Source: Blautia sp. AF19-10LB (GTDB taxonomy: Bacteria; Bacillota; Clostridia; Lachnospirales; Lachnospiraceae). From it: a stretch of 64,000 nucleotides of DNA. The translations under genes and the position numbers were made by a program. Below, piece after piece: positions 36,324 to 46,299 of this stretch. The notes below the pieces were generated by a model. That model was not told where the DNA came from and made no database searches. It was given only the letters and a program-made list of their open reading frames with translations. The stretch is taken from positions 40,155 through 104,154 of the forward strand of contig NZ_QTWS01000009.1 of the NCBI RefSeq assembly GCF_003461245.1. Direction: 5' to 3'. Each line of letters starts with the position of its first letter. Position 1 is the first letter of the stretch.

Positions 36324-36872
36324 TTATTCATCATATAAAAGCATCAAAAGCATCTGTGCTGTTTCTACCATGTTCGTTCCGGAATCCATGCTGGATTTCT
36401 GGATATAACGGTAGGCTTCATCTTCACTTAAATGATTTCGCTGCATCAGCATCATTTTTGCATTGGATATATAGTTCTGTTCTTTCCAGGATCGTGCCTT
36501 TGGTTTCTTTTTTTCTTTTCTTTTTCTTCGCTCCTGCTGCGTCAGGATCATATTTACTGTGTTGACAAGGTCGCTTGCCTTGACCGGCATCTGTACCGAC
36601 AGGATCGATGTCGGCACTTCACAGATCACTCTTGCAGACGCAAGAAGCAGCATTTCAAAATCTCTTGGCATACACTCTGAAAGATCAAGATAATTCATAT
36701 CCGGAAGCCGATGACTGCAGATCAGTACGCCGCTTCCAAGTTCGGAAGCACTTGACAGAGCATTTGATGCGGTTGTACATACAGATGCAACGGTAAATCC
36801 GTGCCGCGCCAGAACCGCACGGATTTTTTTTGCATCTTCGATTTTGGGTAATGCGATCACAATGCTGCTCAT
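36324..36872 (-). CDS. ANTAR-domain RNA-binding regulator with degenerate receiver domain
   Basis: The product (182 aa) has an N-terminal response-regulator-like fold (residues about 1-112) and a C-terminal ANTAR three-helix domain (about 125-182; SNAKMMLMQRNHLSEDEAYR, then YIQKSSMDSGTNMVETAQML). ANTAR proteins bind RNA hairpins and block termination. At the usual phosphoacceptor position, VLICSHRLPDM has serine instead of aspartate, so phosphorylation at that site is unlikely; the conserved lysine (MPVKASDL) is retained. A Lys/Arg-rich linker joins the domains. It lies 30 bases after glnA and 43 before aspS. Terminator-bearing leaders occur upstream of glnA, glnN, amtB and pyrG in this window and are its natural candidate targets, although no classical paired-hexaloop ANTAR element is visible. 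Confidence 0.88.
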   Translation of the reverse strand: MSSIVIALPKIEDAKKIRAVLARHGFTVASVCTTASNALSSASELGSGVLICSHRLPDMNYLDLSECMPRDFEMLLLASARVICEVPTSILSVQMPVKASDLVNTVNMILTQQERRKRKEKKKPKARSWKEQNYISNAKMMLMQRNHLSEDEAYRYIQKSSMDSGTNMVETAQMLLMLLYDE

Positions 36873-36902
36873 ACAAGTGTTCTCCTATTTTTTGTCTTAT
36901 GC

Positions 36903-38210
36903 TTACAGGCGATACAGGTATTCTTCTACTTCCCAGTCAGTTACCTGTCTGGTATAACGCAGCCACTCATCTTTCTTCTGTGCAAGATAAGTCCTGCAGA
37001 ATTCTTCGCCCAGTATTCCCCGGATCCAGGTGCTGTTTTCAAAAAGCTCGATCGCATCTTTGAGTGTTTCCGGAAGATGCTCTGTCTCCTGATCCTGTGT
37101 TGCGATATTTGACGATTTTGTAGGAGAAATTTTGTTTCGGATCCCATCCAGTCCGGCTGCAAGACATACTGCAAACACCAGGTACGGATTGGAAGATGCA
37201 TCCGGACTTCTCAGTTCCACTCTTGTTCCCTCTCCTCTTGTCACAGGGATGCGGACAAGTGAATTCTGATTATTCTCTGTCCAGGTAAGTTCTGTCGGTG
37301 CATCATATCCAGGAACAAGACGCTTGTAGGAATTCACGAGAGGATTAGTGATCAGTGCCATCTCCTTGCTGTGTGCAAGAAGTCCTCCGATAAAATAACG
37401 GGCCTCTTCACTTAATTCTCCCGGATGATCTGCGTCTTCAAACAGATTTCTTCCATTTTTGAATACAGAAAACTGGATGTGCATTCCGGAACCATTTACC
37501 TCTGCTCTTGGCTTCGGCATAAAAGTTGCATGAAGGCCATGACGCTTTGCAACAATACGGACTGCCATCTTGAATGTCATGATGCAGTCTGCGATATCAC
37601 GGATCTCACCATAGCTGAAATCAATCTCATGCTGTGCCGGAGCTGCTTCATGATGGGAGGATTCTACTTCCATTCCCATATCCTCGAGAGTCAGCACCAT
37701 GTCACGTCTTGCATTCTCGCCAAGATCCAGCGGACTCATATCCAGGTATCCTGCTTTTTCGTGTGTTACGGTTGTCGGATTGCCATTATCGTCTGTGTGG
37801 AAAAGAAAAAACTCACACTCCGGATCGATATAGCAGGTGTATCCTTCCTGCTCCGCCTCTTCGGCTACTCTCTCAAGAATATATCTCGGGCTGTTTTTGT
37901 ATGGTGTACCATCCGGCCAGTAGAGATTGCAGATCATTCTCGCAACTTTTCCCTGCTGCGGACGCCACGGCAGGATAGCAAACGTATCCAGCACCGGACG
38001 AAGATAAAGATCAGATCCCTTTTCAGGATCCATCCCTGCGATCTGTTCGCCGTTGATCATACACTGATTCGCTAACGCACGGGGAAGTTCCCGGGTCGTA
38101 ACAGCGATATTCTTGATCGCACCGAACATATCAGTAAACTGAAGGCGGATGAATTCTACGTCTTCCTCCTCAACCATCTGTAATATTTCTTCTCTGGTAT
38201 AATTCCCCAT
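36903..38210 (-). CDS. glnA: glutamine synthetase, type I (GSI-alpha)
   Basis: The product (435 aa) makes glutamine from glutamate, ammonia and ATP. Signature blocks: VEFIRLQFTDMFGAIKNIAV, CYIDPECEFFLF, VESSHHEAAPAQHEIDFSYG, KPRAEVNGSGMHIQFSVF, TRGEGTRVELRSPDASSNPY. The adenylylation-site tyrosine block of GSI-beta enzymes is absent, and the length is that of the alpha group, which is regulated by feedback and by transcription factors. AAGGAGAG precedes the ATG at 38210. The promoter-proximal terminator hairpin in the leader suggests control by attenuation. It heads the series with the ANTAR regulator and the glutamine-using GatCAB. Confidence 0.96.
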   Translation of the reverse strand: MGNYTREEILQMVEEEDVEFIRLQFTDMFGAIKNIAVTTRELPRALANQCMINGEQIAGMDPEKGSDLYLRPVLDTFAILPWRPQQGKVARMICNLYWPDGTPYKNSPRYILERVAEEAEQEGYTCYIDPECEFFLFHTDDNGNPTTVTHEKAGYLDMSPLDLGENARRDMVLTLEDMGMEVESSHHEAAPAQHEIDFSYGEIRDIADCIMTFKMAVRIVAKRHGLHATFMPKPRAEVNGSGMHIQFSVFKNGRNLFEDADHPGELSEEARYFIGGLLAHSKEMALITNPLVNSYKRLVPGYDAPTELTWTENNQNSLVRIPVTRGEGTRVELRSPDASSNPYLVFAVCLAAGLDGIRNKISPTKSSNIATQDQETEHLPETLKDAIELFENSTWIRGILGEEFCRTYLAQKKDEWLRYTRQVTDWEVEEYLYRL

Positions 38211-38240
38211 GCCATTCTCTCCTTATCTATTGAAAATAAA

Positions 38241-38290
38241 AACAAAAAAGGCGTACTTTCGGAAGGTTTACCCTCCAAAAGAACGCCTTT
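38241..38290 (-). promoter_or_regulatory. terminator-like hairpin in the glnA leader
   Basis: On the minus strand AAAGGCGT pairs with ACGCCTTT, enclosing a second stem CTTTTGGAGG/CCTTCCGAAAG with apical sequence GGGTAAACC, and is followed by TTTTTTGTTTTT. It begins 12 bases downstream of a consensus -10 box, so nearly all of the transcript's first 50 bases are the hairpin. A premature terminator that must be overcome for glnA expression is the simplest reading. Confidence 0.75.
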
Positions 38291-38302
38291 GTTCATGCAG
38301 GT

Positions 38303-38331
38303 ATTATAGCAACCGGCATGGTCTTTGTCAA
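38303..38331 (-). promoter_or_regulatory. consensus promoter of glnA
   Basis: TTGACA, 17 bases, TATAAT: both hexamers are perfect. It begins only ten bases beyond the gltD stop codon. Confidence 0.88.
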
Positions 38332-38340
38332 CGTCTTTTT

Positions 38341-39825
38341 TCAGAGATTTGTATAACCCATCAGGGATTCATCTACGGCTTTGGCGGCTTCGCGGCCCTC
38401 GCGGATCGCCCATACGACCAGAGACTGTCCTCTGTGCATGTCGCCAGCTGTGAAGACTCTCGGTACAGAAGTTGCGTAGGCATCCGGTTTTGTCTCAACG
38501 TTTGTTCTTCCATTGATCGCTACGTGAAATGCATCGGTTACGTATTTCTGGCTTCCGAGGAATCCTGCTGCGATCAGGACCAGATCTGCAGGGATCACTT
38601 TCTCGCTTCCCTCAACCGGAACCATCATCATCCTTCCGGTCTTTTCGTCTTTTTGTGCTTTGAGGTCTACGATCTTTGCCTTGCACACATTGCCTTTTTT
38701 GTCAGCGATAAATTCGGTGACGGTTGTCTGATAGATCCGTGGATCATGTCCGAAAACTGCGATCGCTTCTTCCTGGCCGTAGTCTGTCTTGAGGACTCTC
38801 GGCCACTGCGGCCACGGGTTGTTTGCAGCACGCTCAACCGGCGGTTTCGGCATCATCTCAAGCTGTGTCACAGATTTTGCACCAAGACGGACGGAAGTTC
38901 CTACGCAGTCATTTCCTGTATCACCACCACCGATGACAAGGACATGTTTGCCTTTTGCCAGTTCATATGGAACTTTTTCGAAGTTGCTGTCGAGAAGTGT
39001 CTTTGTGACCATTCCGAGGAAGTCTACTGCGAAATAGATCCCTTTTGCCTCTCTTCCAGGCACTTTGATGTCACGCGGGTTGGAAGCTCCGCAGGCAAGC
39101 ACGACTCTGTCATACTGTTTCAGCAGGTCTTCTGCCTTGATGTCCTTGCCCACGTTTGTATTGAGGACAAATTTTACTCCTTCTTCTTCCATGAGACGGA
39201 TTCTTCTGTCTATTACAGATTTCTCCAGTTTCATGTTCGGGATACCGTAGCGGAGAAGTCCGCCCGGGCGGTCGCTTCTTTCATAAACTGTAACACTGTG
39301 GCCTCGTCTATTGAGCTGCTGTGCTGCTGCAAGTCCGGATGGACCGCTTCCGATCACGGCGATGGTCTTGCCGGTGCGGACATTCGGTTTCTGCGGCTGG
39401 ACCCAGCCTTCTTTGTAAGCGGTCTCAATGATCGCTCTTTCGTTTTCCTTTGTGGAAACCGGCTCTCCGTTTAAGTTACAGGTGCAGGCTGCCTCGCAGA
39501 GTGCAGGACACACTCTGGAAGTAAACTCCGGAAAACTGTGCGTCTTGGAAAGTCTCAAATATGCCTGTTTCCAGTTTCCTGTATATACCAGATCGTTTGT
39601 CTCAGGAACAAGGTTGTGCAGAGGACAGCCGGATGCCATTCCTCCGAGCATCATTCCTGACTGGCAGAAAGGAACGCCGCATGCCATGCAGCGTGCCCCC
39701 TGAAGTTTCTGTTTTTCTTTGCTGAGTGGAGTCCGGAACTCATTGAAATTGGCAATCCGGACCTTTGGCGGCAGTACTTTGGCTGTCTCTCTGTTATATT
39801 CTAAAAATCCTGTTGGCTTTCCCAT
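38341..39825 (-). CDS. gltD: glutamate synthase small subunit
   Basis: The product (494 aa) supplies electrons from NADPH to the large subunit. The N-terminal Fe-S domain has CMACGVPFCQSG with CPLHNLVPE and CPALCEAACTCNLNG, sufficient for two 4Fe-4S clusters. The FAD site is AVIGSGPSGLAAAQQLNRRG, the NADPH site VIGGGDTGNDCVGTSVRLGA, and the C-terminal FAD motif VFTAGDMHRGQSLVVWAIRE. It follows gltB by 15 bases. Length and motifs are normal. Confidence 0.96.
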   Translation of the reverse strand: MGKPTGFLEYNRETAKVLPPKVRIANFNEFRTPLSKEKQKLQGARCMACGVPFCQSGMMLGGMASGCPLHNLVPETNDLVYTGNWKQAYLRLSKTHSFPEFTSRVCPALCEAACTCNLNGEPVSTKENERAIIETAYKEGWVQPQKPNVRTGKTIAVIGSGPSGLAAAQQLNRRGHSVTVYERSDRPGGLLRYGIPNMKLEKSVIDRRIRLMEEEGVKFVLNTNVGKDIKAEDLLKQYDRVVLACGASNPRDIKVPGREAKGIYFAVDFLGMVTKTLLDSNFEKVPYELAKGKHVLVIGGGDTGNDCVGTSVRLGAKSVTQLEMMPKPPVERAANNPWPQWPRVLKTDYGQEEAIAVFGHDPRIYQTTVTEFIADKKGNVCKAKIVDLKAQKDEKTGRMMMVPVEGSEKVIPADLVLIAAGFLGSQKYVTDAFHVAINGRTNVETKPDAYATSVPRVFTAGDMHRGQSLVVWAIREGREAAKAVDESLMGYTNL

Positions 39826-39840
39826 GTTTCCTCATCCTCC

Positions 39841-42800
39841 TTAATGCTTTGCTCCGATGCTTTCGTAAAATGCTTCCATCTGTGCCTGCTCACTTGTCAG
39901 TCCTTTTTCTTCCAGTTTGGCGCTGAGTGTAAGCATCTTTTTATATTCGTTCGGAATCAGTTTCTTAAAGTGCGGCAGGTAAGCATCAAAGTCAGCAAGC
40001 ACTTTTGCACCCAGTTTGGAGCCTGTTGCCGCAACATGGGCTTCGATCAGATCACGAAGTTCTTTCTTATCATATTTGTTCTCTACTTTTTCGATAGAGA
40101 TCATTGCCTTGTTGATGTTTTTGTAAAGTTTGTTCTCAACATCAAGTACGTAAGCGATACCGCCGCTCATACCTGCTGCGAAGTTCTTTCCGGTGCGTCC
40201 GAGGACTACGACACGACCGCCTGTCATATACTCGCATCCGTGCTCGCCGACACCCTCTACAACTGCGTAAGCACCTGAGTTACGGACTGCAAAACGTTCT
40301 CCGGCAACACCGTTGATAAATGCATATCCACTGGTAGCACCGTAGAGTGCAACGTTACCGATGATGATGTTTTCTTCCGGTTTGTAAGCTGCTTTTTCCG
40401 GAACTTTGACGATCAGTTTACCACCGGAAAGTCCCTTTCCGAAGTAGTCGTTGCTGTCACCGGTAAGGTTCAGTGTAAGACCCTTAGGGATAAAAGCACC
40501 GAAACTCTGTCCGCCGGCTCCGTGACAGTTGATCACGATCGTGTCATCCGGAAGTCCCTTTCCGGTCTGTCTGGTGATCTCTGCACCGAGGATCGTACCA
40601 AAGGTACGGTCTGTGTTTGTTACGTCTACATCGAGTTCGATATGTTCACCTTTGGCGATCGCTTTGCCGCATTTCTTGAGAAGGACTTTTTCATCCAGAG
40701 TTTTTTCCAGTTCGAAGTTGTAAACTGCCTTTGGATCGAAGGTCACTTTCTGTCCGTTTCCGGCATATGGGTTATCGAGGATCGCGCTTAAGTCAACTTT
40801 GCCTTTGTGCGGCTCTGCCTGGGAAGCTTCCACAGACTGTCTTAAGAGGTCTGTACGTCCTACCATCTCATCGACAGTGTGAACACCAAGGCGTGCCATA
40901 TATTCTCTCAGCTCCTGAGCGATAAATCTCATGAAGTTTTCTACGTATTCCGGTTTTCCACGGAAACGTTTACGAAGTTCCGGGTTCTGTGTTGCTACAC
41001 CGACCGGGCAGGTATCCAGGTTGCAGACACGCATCATGACGCATCCCATGGTTACAAGCGGAGCTGTCGCAAAACCAAATTCCTCTGCACCGAGAAGTGC
41101 TGCAATGGCAACGTCACGGCCACTCATCAGTTTACCGTCTGTCTCGATGCGGACACGGTTACGGAGTCCGTTCATGATCAGAGTCTGGTGTGTCTCGGCA
41201 AGACCAAGTTCCCACGGAAGTCCTGCATTGTGGATGGAACTTCTCGGTGCTGCACCGGTACCTCCATCATATCCTGAGATCAGGACTGTCTGTGCTCCGG
41301 CTTTGGCAACACCGGCTGCTACAGTACCTACACCTGCCTCAGAAACAAGTTTTACAGAAATATCTGCATAAACGTTTGAATTTTTAAGGTCATAGATCAG
41401 CTGTGCCAGGTCCTCGATAGAGTAGATATCGTGATGCGGCGGCGGGGAGATCAGACTTACGCCAGGTGTTGAATGACGGGTCTTTGCAATCCACGGATAA
41501 ACTTTCTTTGCCGGAAGATGTCCGCCTTCACCTGGTTTTGCACCCTGTGCCATCTTGATCTGGATCTCTCTTGCGGATACCAGATAGCTGCTGGTAACAC
41601 CGAAACGTCCGCTGGCAACCTGTTTGATCGCAGAACAGCGGTCATTTTCACTTCCTGCGGAAGCGATACGCTCATCACTCTCTCCACCTTCACCTGTGTT
41701 GGATTTTCCATGGAGATGGTTCATAGCGATCGCAAGTGTCTCATGTGCTTCCTGGGAAATAGATCCGTAGGACATCGCACCTGTCTTGAAACGTTTTACG
41801 ATCTCATCTACGCTTTCTACTTCGTCGATCGGGATCGCTTTTTCCGGATAATTGAATTCCAGAAGTCCACGAAGGGCTCCATGGCTTTCCTGGTCTACGA
41901 CTTTTGTATATTCTTTGAACAGTGCATAGCTTCCTGTTCTTGTAGATTCCTGAAGGAGATGGATCGTCTGCGGATTGTAGCGGTGTTCCTCTCCCTGGCT
42001 TCTCATCTTGTGTGCACCGACACTGTCAAGTGTGAGGTCTGTATTCAGTCCCAGCGGGTCAAAGGCTTCAGAGTGAAGTCTGTCTACGTTCTCCTCGATA
42101 TCTTCCAGTGTGATTCCGCCTACACGGCTTACAGTTCCTGTAAAGTATTTATCGATAACATCCTTAGAGATACCGATTGCCTCAAAGATCTGAGATCCCT
42201 GATAAGACTGGATCGTGGAAATACCCATCTTGGATGCGATCTTGACGATGCCACTTAAGACTGCGTGGTTATAATCCTCAACTGCTGCATAATAATCTTT
42301 ATCCAGCATATGGGTATCGATCAGCTCGCGGATCGTTTCCAGTGCGAGATATGGGTTGACTGCACTTGCACCATAACCGAGAAGAGTTGCGAAATGATGG
42401 ACTTCTCTCGGCTCGCCGGATTCTACGATCAGACCCAGGGAAGTACTCTTCTTGGTTTTTACGAGATGCTGATGTACTGCGGATACCGCCAGAAGAGACG
42501 GGATCGGCATATGGTTTTCATCTACTCCACGGTCAGAAAGTACGAGGATGTTTGCGCCGTCACGGAATGCCTTGTCAACCTCCACGAAGAGACGGTCGAT
42601 CGCTCTCTCCAGTTTCGTACTCTTATAATAGAGAGTAGATACAACAGCAACTTTGAATCCATCTGCCTTCATGTTTTTGATCTTGAGCATGTCTGTATTT
42701 GTGAGGATCGGATGAAGGATCTTGAGTACATGGCAGTTTTCCGGCTGCTGTACCAGAAGGTTTCCGTCCTTACCTACATAAACGCTTGTGGAGGTAACGA

Positions 42801-44394
42801 TCTCTTCACGGATCGCATCGATCGGCGGGTTTGTTACCTGTGCAAAAAGCTGTTTGAAATAGTCGAATAAAGGTCTGTGCTCATTGGAGAGGACAGCAAG
42901 CGGGGTATCTACACCCATGGCTCCGATACTCTCTGCTCCGTTTAATGCCATGTTGCGGATAGAGGTACGGTACTGTTCGTAAGTATATCCGAACGCTTTC
43001 TGAAGGCGTGCACGGTGTTCCGGTGTGTACTCTTCCATACGGATATTCGGGATCTTGATGTCTTTAAGCTGTACGAGATTACTGTTCAGCCATTCGCCGT
43101 ACGGCTGCATTTTTGCGTATTTTTCTTTCAGTTCATCATCGTCGAGGACTTTTCCCTGAACAGTATCTACCAGGAGCATTTTGCCCGGATGGAGACGTTC
43201 TTTGAGAACAATCTTCTCTTCCGGAACCGGCATGACACCGACCTCAGAAGAAAGGATCATATAGCCGTCGGAAGTAATATAATATCTGGATGGACGAAGA
43301 CCATTACGGTCAAGGACTGCACCCATCACATCACCATCGGAGAACAGGATGGAAGCCGGTCCGTCCCATGGCTCCATCATGGTTGCATAATACTGATAGA
43401 AATCTCTCTTCTCCTGGGAGATCGTGTCGTTGTATGCCCATGGCTCCGGGATCGTGATCATGACTGCAAGCGGAAGTTCCATACCACTCATTACAAGGAA
43501 TTCCAGTGTATTGTCAAGCATTGCGGAGTCGGAACCGTTGCGGTTTACGACCGGAAGGACTTTGTGAAGCTGGCCTTTGAGGTATGGAGATTCCATATTT
43601 TCTTCTCTGGCGAGCATCTTGTCGGCATTTCCACGGATGGTGTTAATCTCTCCGTTGTGTACGATGAAACGGTTCGGATGTGCTCTCTCCCAGCTTGGGT
43701 TTGTGTTGGTACTGAATCTGGAATGTACCATTGCGATCGCGGATTCATACTCCGGATTCTGCAGGTCTGCAAAGAAAGTACGAAGCTGTCCGACCAGGAA
43801 CATACCTTTGTAAACGATCGTTCTGCTGCTCATAGAAACAACATAAGTGTTGTCATTACTCTGTTCAAACTCACGACGTGCGATGTAGAGCATACGATCG
43901 AATGGGAGACCCTTTTCGACATCCTGTGGTTTTTTGATGAATGCCTGCATGATGCATGGCATGCACTCTCTTGCCTTGTGTCCGAGGACCTCCGGGATCA
44001 CAGGAACGTTTCTCCATCCGAGAAGCTCCAGTCCTTCTTTTTCCACGATGATCTCGAACATTTTTTTTGCCTGGGCGCGTTTGATCTCGTGCTGCGGGAA
44101 GAAGAACTGTGCGATACCATATTCTCTTTCCTCACCGATATCAAAGCCCTCTTTCTTACAGGCTTTTTTGAAAAATTTATGGGAGATCTGCAGAAGGATA
44201 CCAACACCGTCACCGGTTTTTCCCTCTGCATCCTTACCTGCACGATGCTCCAGATGTTCTACGATCCTGAGAGCATTCGCAACAGTTTCATGTGTTTTCT
44301 TTCCTTTGATGTTGACAACTGCGCCGATACCACAGTTGTCATGCTCAAATTCCTGGCGATACAGGCCCTGTTCTTCTCTCGTTACTTCCTGCAT
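39841..44394 (-). CDS. gltB: glutamate synthase large subunit
   Basis: The product (1517 aa) transfers the amide of glutamine to 2-oxoglutarate, giving two glutamates. The start is placed at 44394 (AGAGGA upstream); residues 1-20 form a propeptide before the glutaminase nucleophile cysteine in HDNCGIGAV. The class II glutaminase domain (to about 420) includes VHSRFSTNTNPSWERAHPNR. The synthase domain (about 800-1200) has the FMN loop ISGYDGGTGAAPRSS and the 3Fe-4S ligands GCVMMRVCNLDTCPVG. The GXGXG beta-helix domain ends the protein (GSGAYAVVEGVGEHGCEYMT-like). It is cotranscribed with pyrG (32 bases upstream) and gltD. Confidence 0.96.
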   Translation of the reverse strand: MQEVTREEQGLYRQEFEHDNCGIGAVVNIKGKKTHETVANALRIVEHLEHRAGKDAEGKTGDGVGILLQISHKFFKKACKKEGFDIGEEREYGIAQFFFPQHEIKRAQAKKMFEIIVEKEGLELLGWRNVPVIPEVLGHKARECMPCIMQAFIKKPQDVEKGLPFDRMLYIARREFEQSNDNTYVVSMSSRTIVYKGMFLVGQLRTFFADLQNPEYESAIAMVHSRFSTNTNPSWERAHPNRFIVHNGEINTIRGNADKMLAREENMESPYLKGQLHKVLPVVNRNGSDSAMLDNTLEFLVMSGMELPLAVMITIPEPWAYNDTISQEKRDFYQYYATMMEPWDGPASILFSDGDVMGAVLDRNGLRPSRYYITSDGYMILSSEVGVMPVPEEKIVLKERLHPGKMLLVDTVQGKVLDDDELKEKYAKMQPYGEWLNSNLVQLKDIKIPNIRMEEYTPEHRARLQKAFGYTYEQYRTSIRNMALNGAESIGAMGVDTPLAVLSNEHRPLFDYFKQLFAQVTNPPIDAIREEIVTSTSVYVGKDGNLLVQQPENCHVLKILHPILTNTDMLKIKNMKADGFKVAVVSTLYYKSTKLERAIDRLFVEVDKAFRDGANILVLSDRGVDENHMPIPSLLAVSAVHQHLVKTKKSTSLGLIVESGEPREVHHFATLLGYGASAVNPYLALETIRELIDTHMLDKDYYAAVEDYNHAVLSGIVKIASKMGISTIQSYQGSQIFEAIGISKDVIDKYFTGTVSRVGGITLEDIEENVDRLHSEAFDPLGLNTDLTLDSVGAHKMRSQGEEHRYNPQTIHLLQESTRTGSYALFKEYTKVVDQESHGALRGLLEFNYPEKAIPIDEVESVDEIVKRFKTGAMSYGSISQEAHETLAIAMNHLHGKSNTGEGGESDERIASAGSENDRCSAIKQVASGRFGVTSSYLVSAREIQIKMAQGAKPGEGGHLPAKKVYPWIAKTRHSTPGVSLISPPPHHDIYSIEDLAQLIYDLKNSNVYADISVKLVSEAGVGTVAAGVAKAGAQTVLISGYDGGTGAAPRSSIHNAGLPWELGLAETHQTLIMNGLRNRVRIETDGKLMSGRDVAIAALLGAEEFGFATAPLVTMGCVMMRVCNLDTCPVGVATQNPELRKRFRGKPEYVENFMRFIAQELREYMARLGVHTVDEMVGRTDLLRQSVEASQAEPHKGKVDLSAILDNPYAGNGQKVTFDPKAVYNFELEKTLDEKVLLKKCGKAIAKGEHIELDVDVTNTDRTFGTILGAEITRQTGKGLPDDTIVINCHGAGGQSFGAFIPKGLTLNLTGDSNDYFGKGLSGGKLIVKVPEKAAYKPEENIIIGNVALYGATSGYAFINGVAGERFAVRNSGAYAVVEGVGEHGCEYMTGGRVVVLGRTGKNFAAGMSGGIAYVLDVENKLYKNINKAMISIEKVENKYDKKELRDLIEAHVAATGSKLGAKVLADFDAYLPHFKKLIPNEYKKMLTLSAKLEEKGLTSEQAQMEAFYESIGAKH

Positions 44395-44426
44395 AATCTT
44401 CGTCCTCTCTATCAAAAAAAATTATA

Positions 44427-46064
<1,638 letters not shown>

Positions 46065-46105
46065 TGTGATTTCCTCCTCCATCTGTGTTACACATAAATG
46101 TCTGA

Positions 46106-46170
46106 TAAAAGAAAAAGCACCAGAAGCGGATGAAGGGGCTGGTTTACCCTTATCTGCCTCTGACGCCTTT
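46106..46170 (-). promoter_or_regulatory. terminator-like long hairpin in the pyrG leader
   Basis: Minus-strand sequence AAAGGCGTCAGAGGCAGATAAGGG and CCCCTTCATCCGCTTCTGGTGC form an imperfect stem of over 20 pairs, with apical GGGTAAACCAG, followed by TTTTTCTTTT. Flanking copies TGTCTGA (plus-strand GTCAGACA, 46171-46178) and TCAGACA lie on either side of the U tract and could pair in a competing, longer structure. It does not start with the GGGC run used for CTP-sensing slippage in Bacillus pyrG. Confidence 0.65.
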
Positions 46171-46199
46171 GTCAGACACGACTCTTAAATATGTGCATT

Positions 46200-46228
46200 A
46201 CTATACCGTATTTTGGACACTTTGTAAA
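46200..46228 (-). promoter_or_regulatory. promoter of pyrG-gltB-gltD
   Basis: TTTACA, 17 bases, TATAGT; about 136 bases before the pyrG start, leaving the hairpin leader in between. Confidence 0.7.
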
Positions 46229-46299
46229 TATGTAATTTTTATATAAATCGCATTTTTTTATCTTTTTTTCCTGCACATTCTGCCAAAATCAGTGACAGT

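Noticed and set aside
38241..38290. Classical ANTAR target with two hexaloop hairpins in the glnA leader
   Set aside because: There is a single composite hairpin with a UAAA apical loop; no paired six-base loops with A1 and G4 were found. The same is true for glnN.
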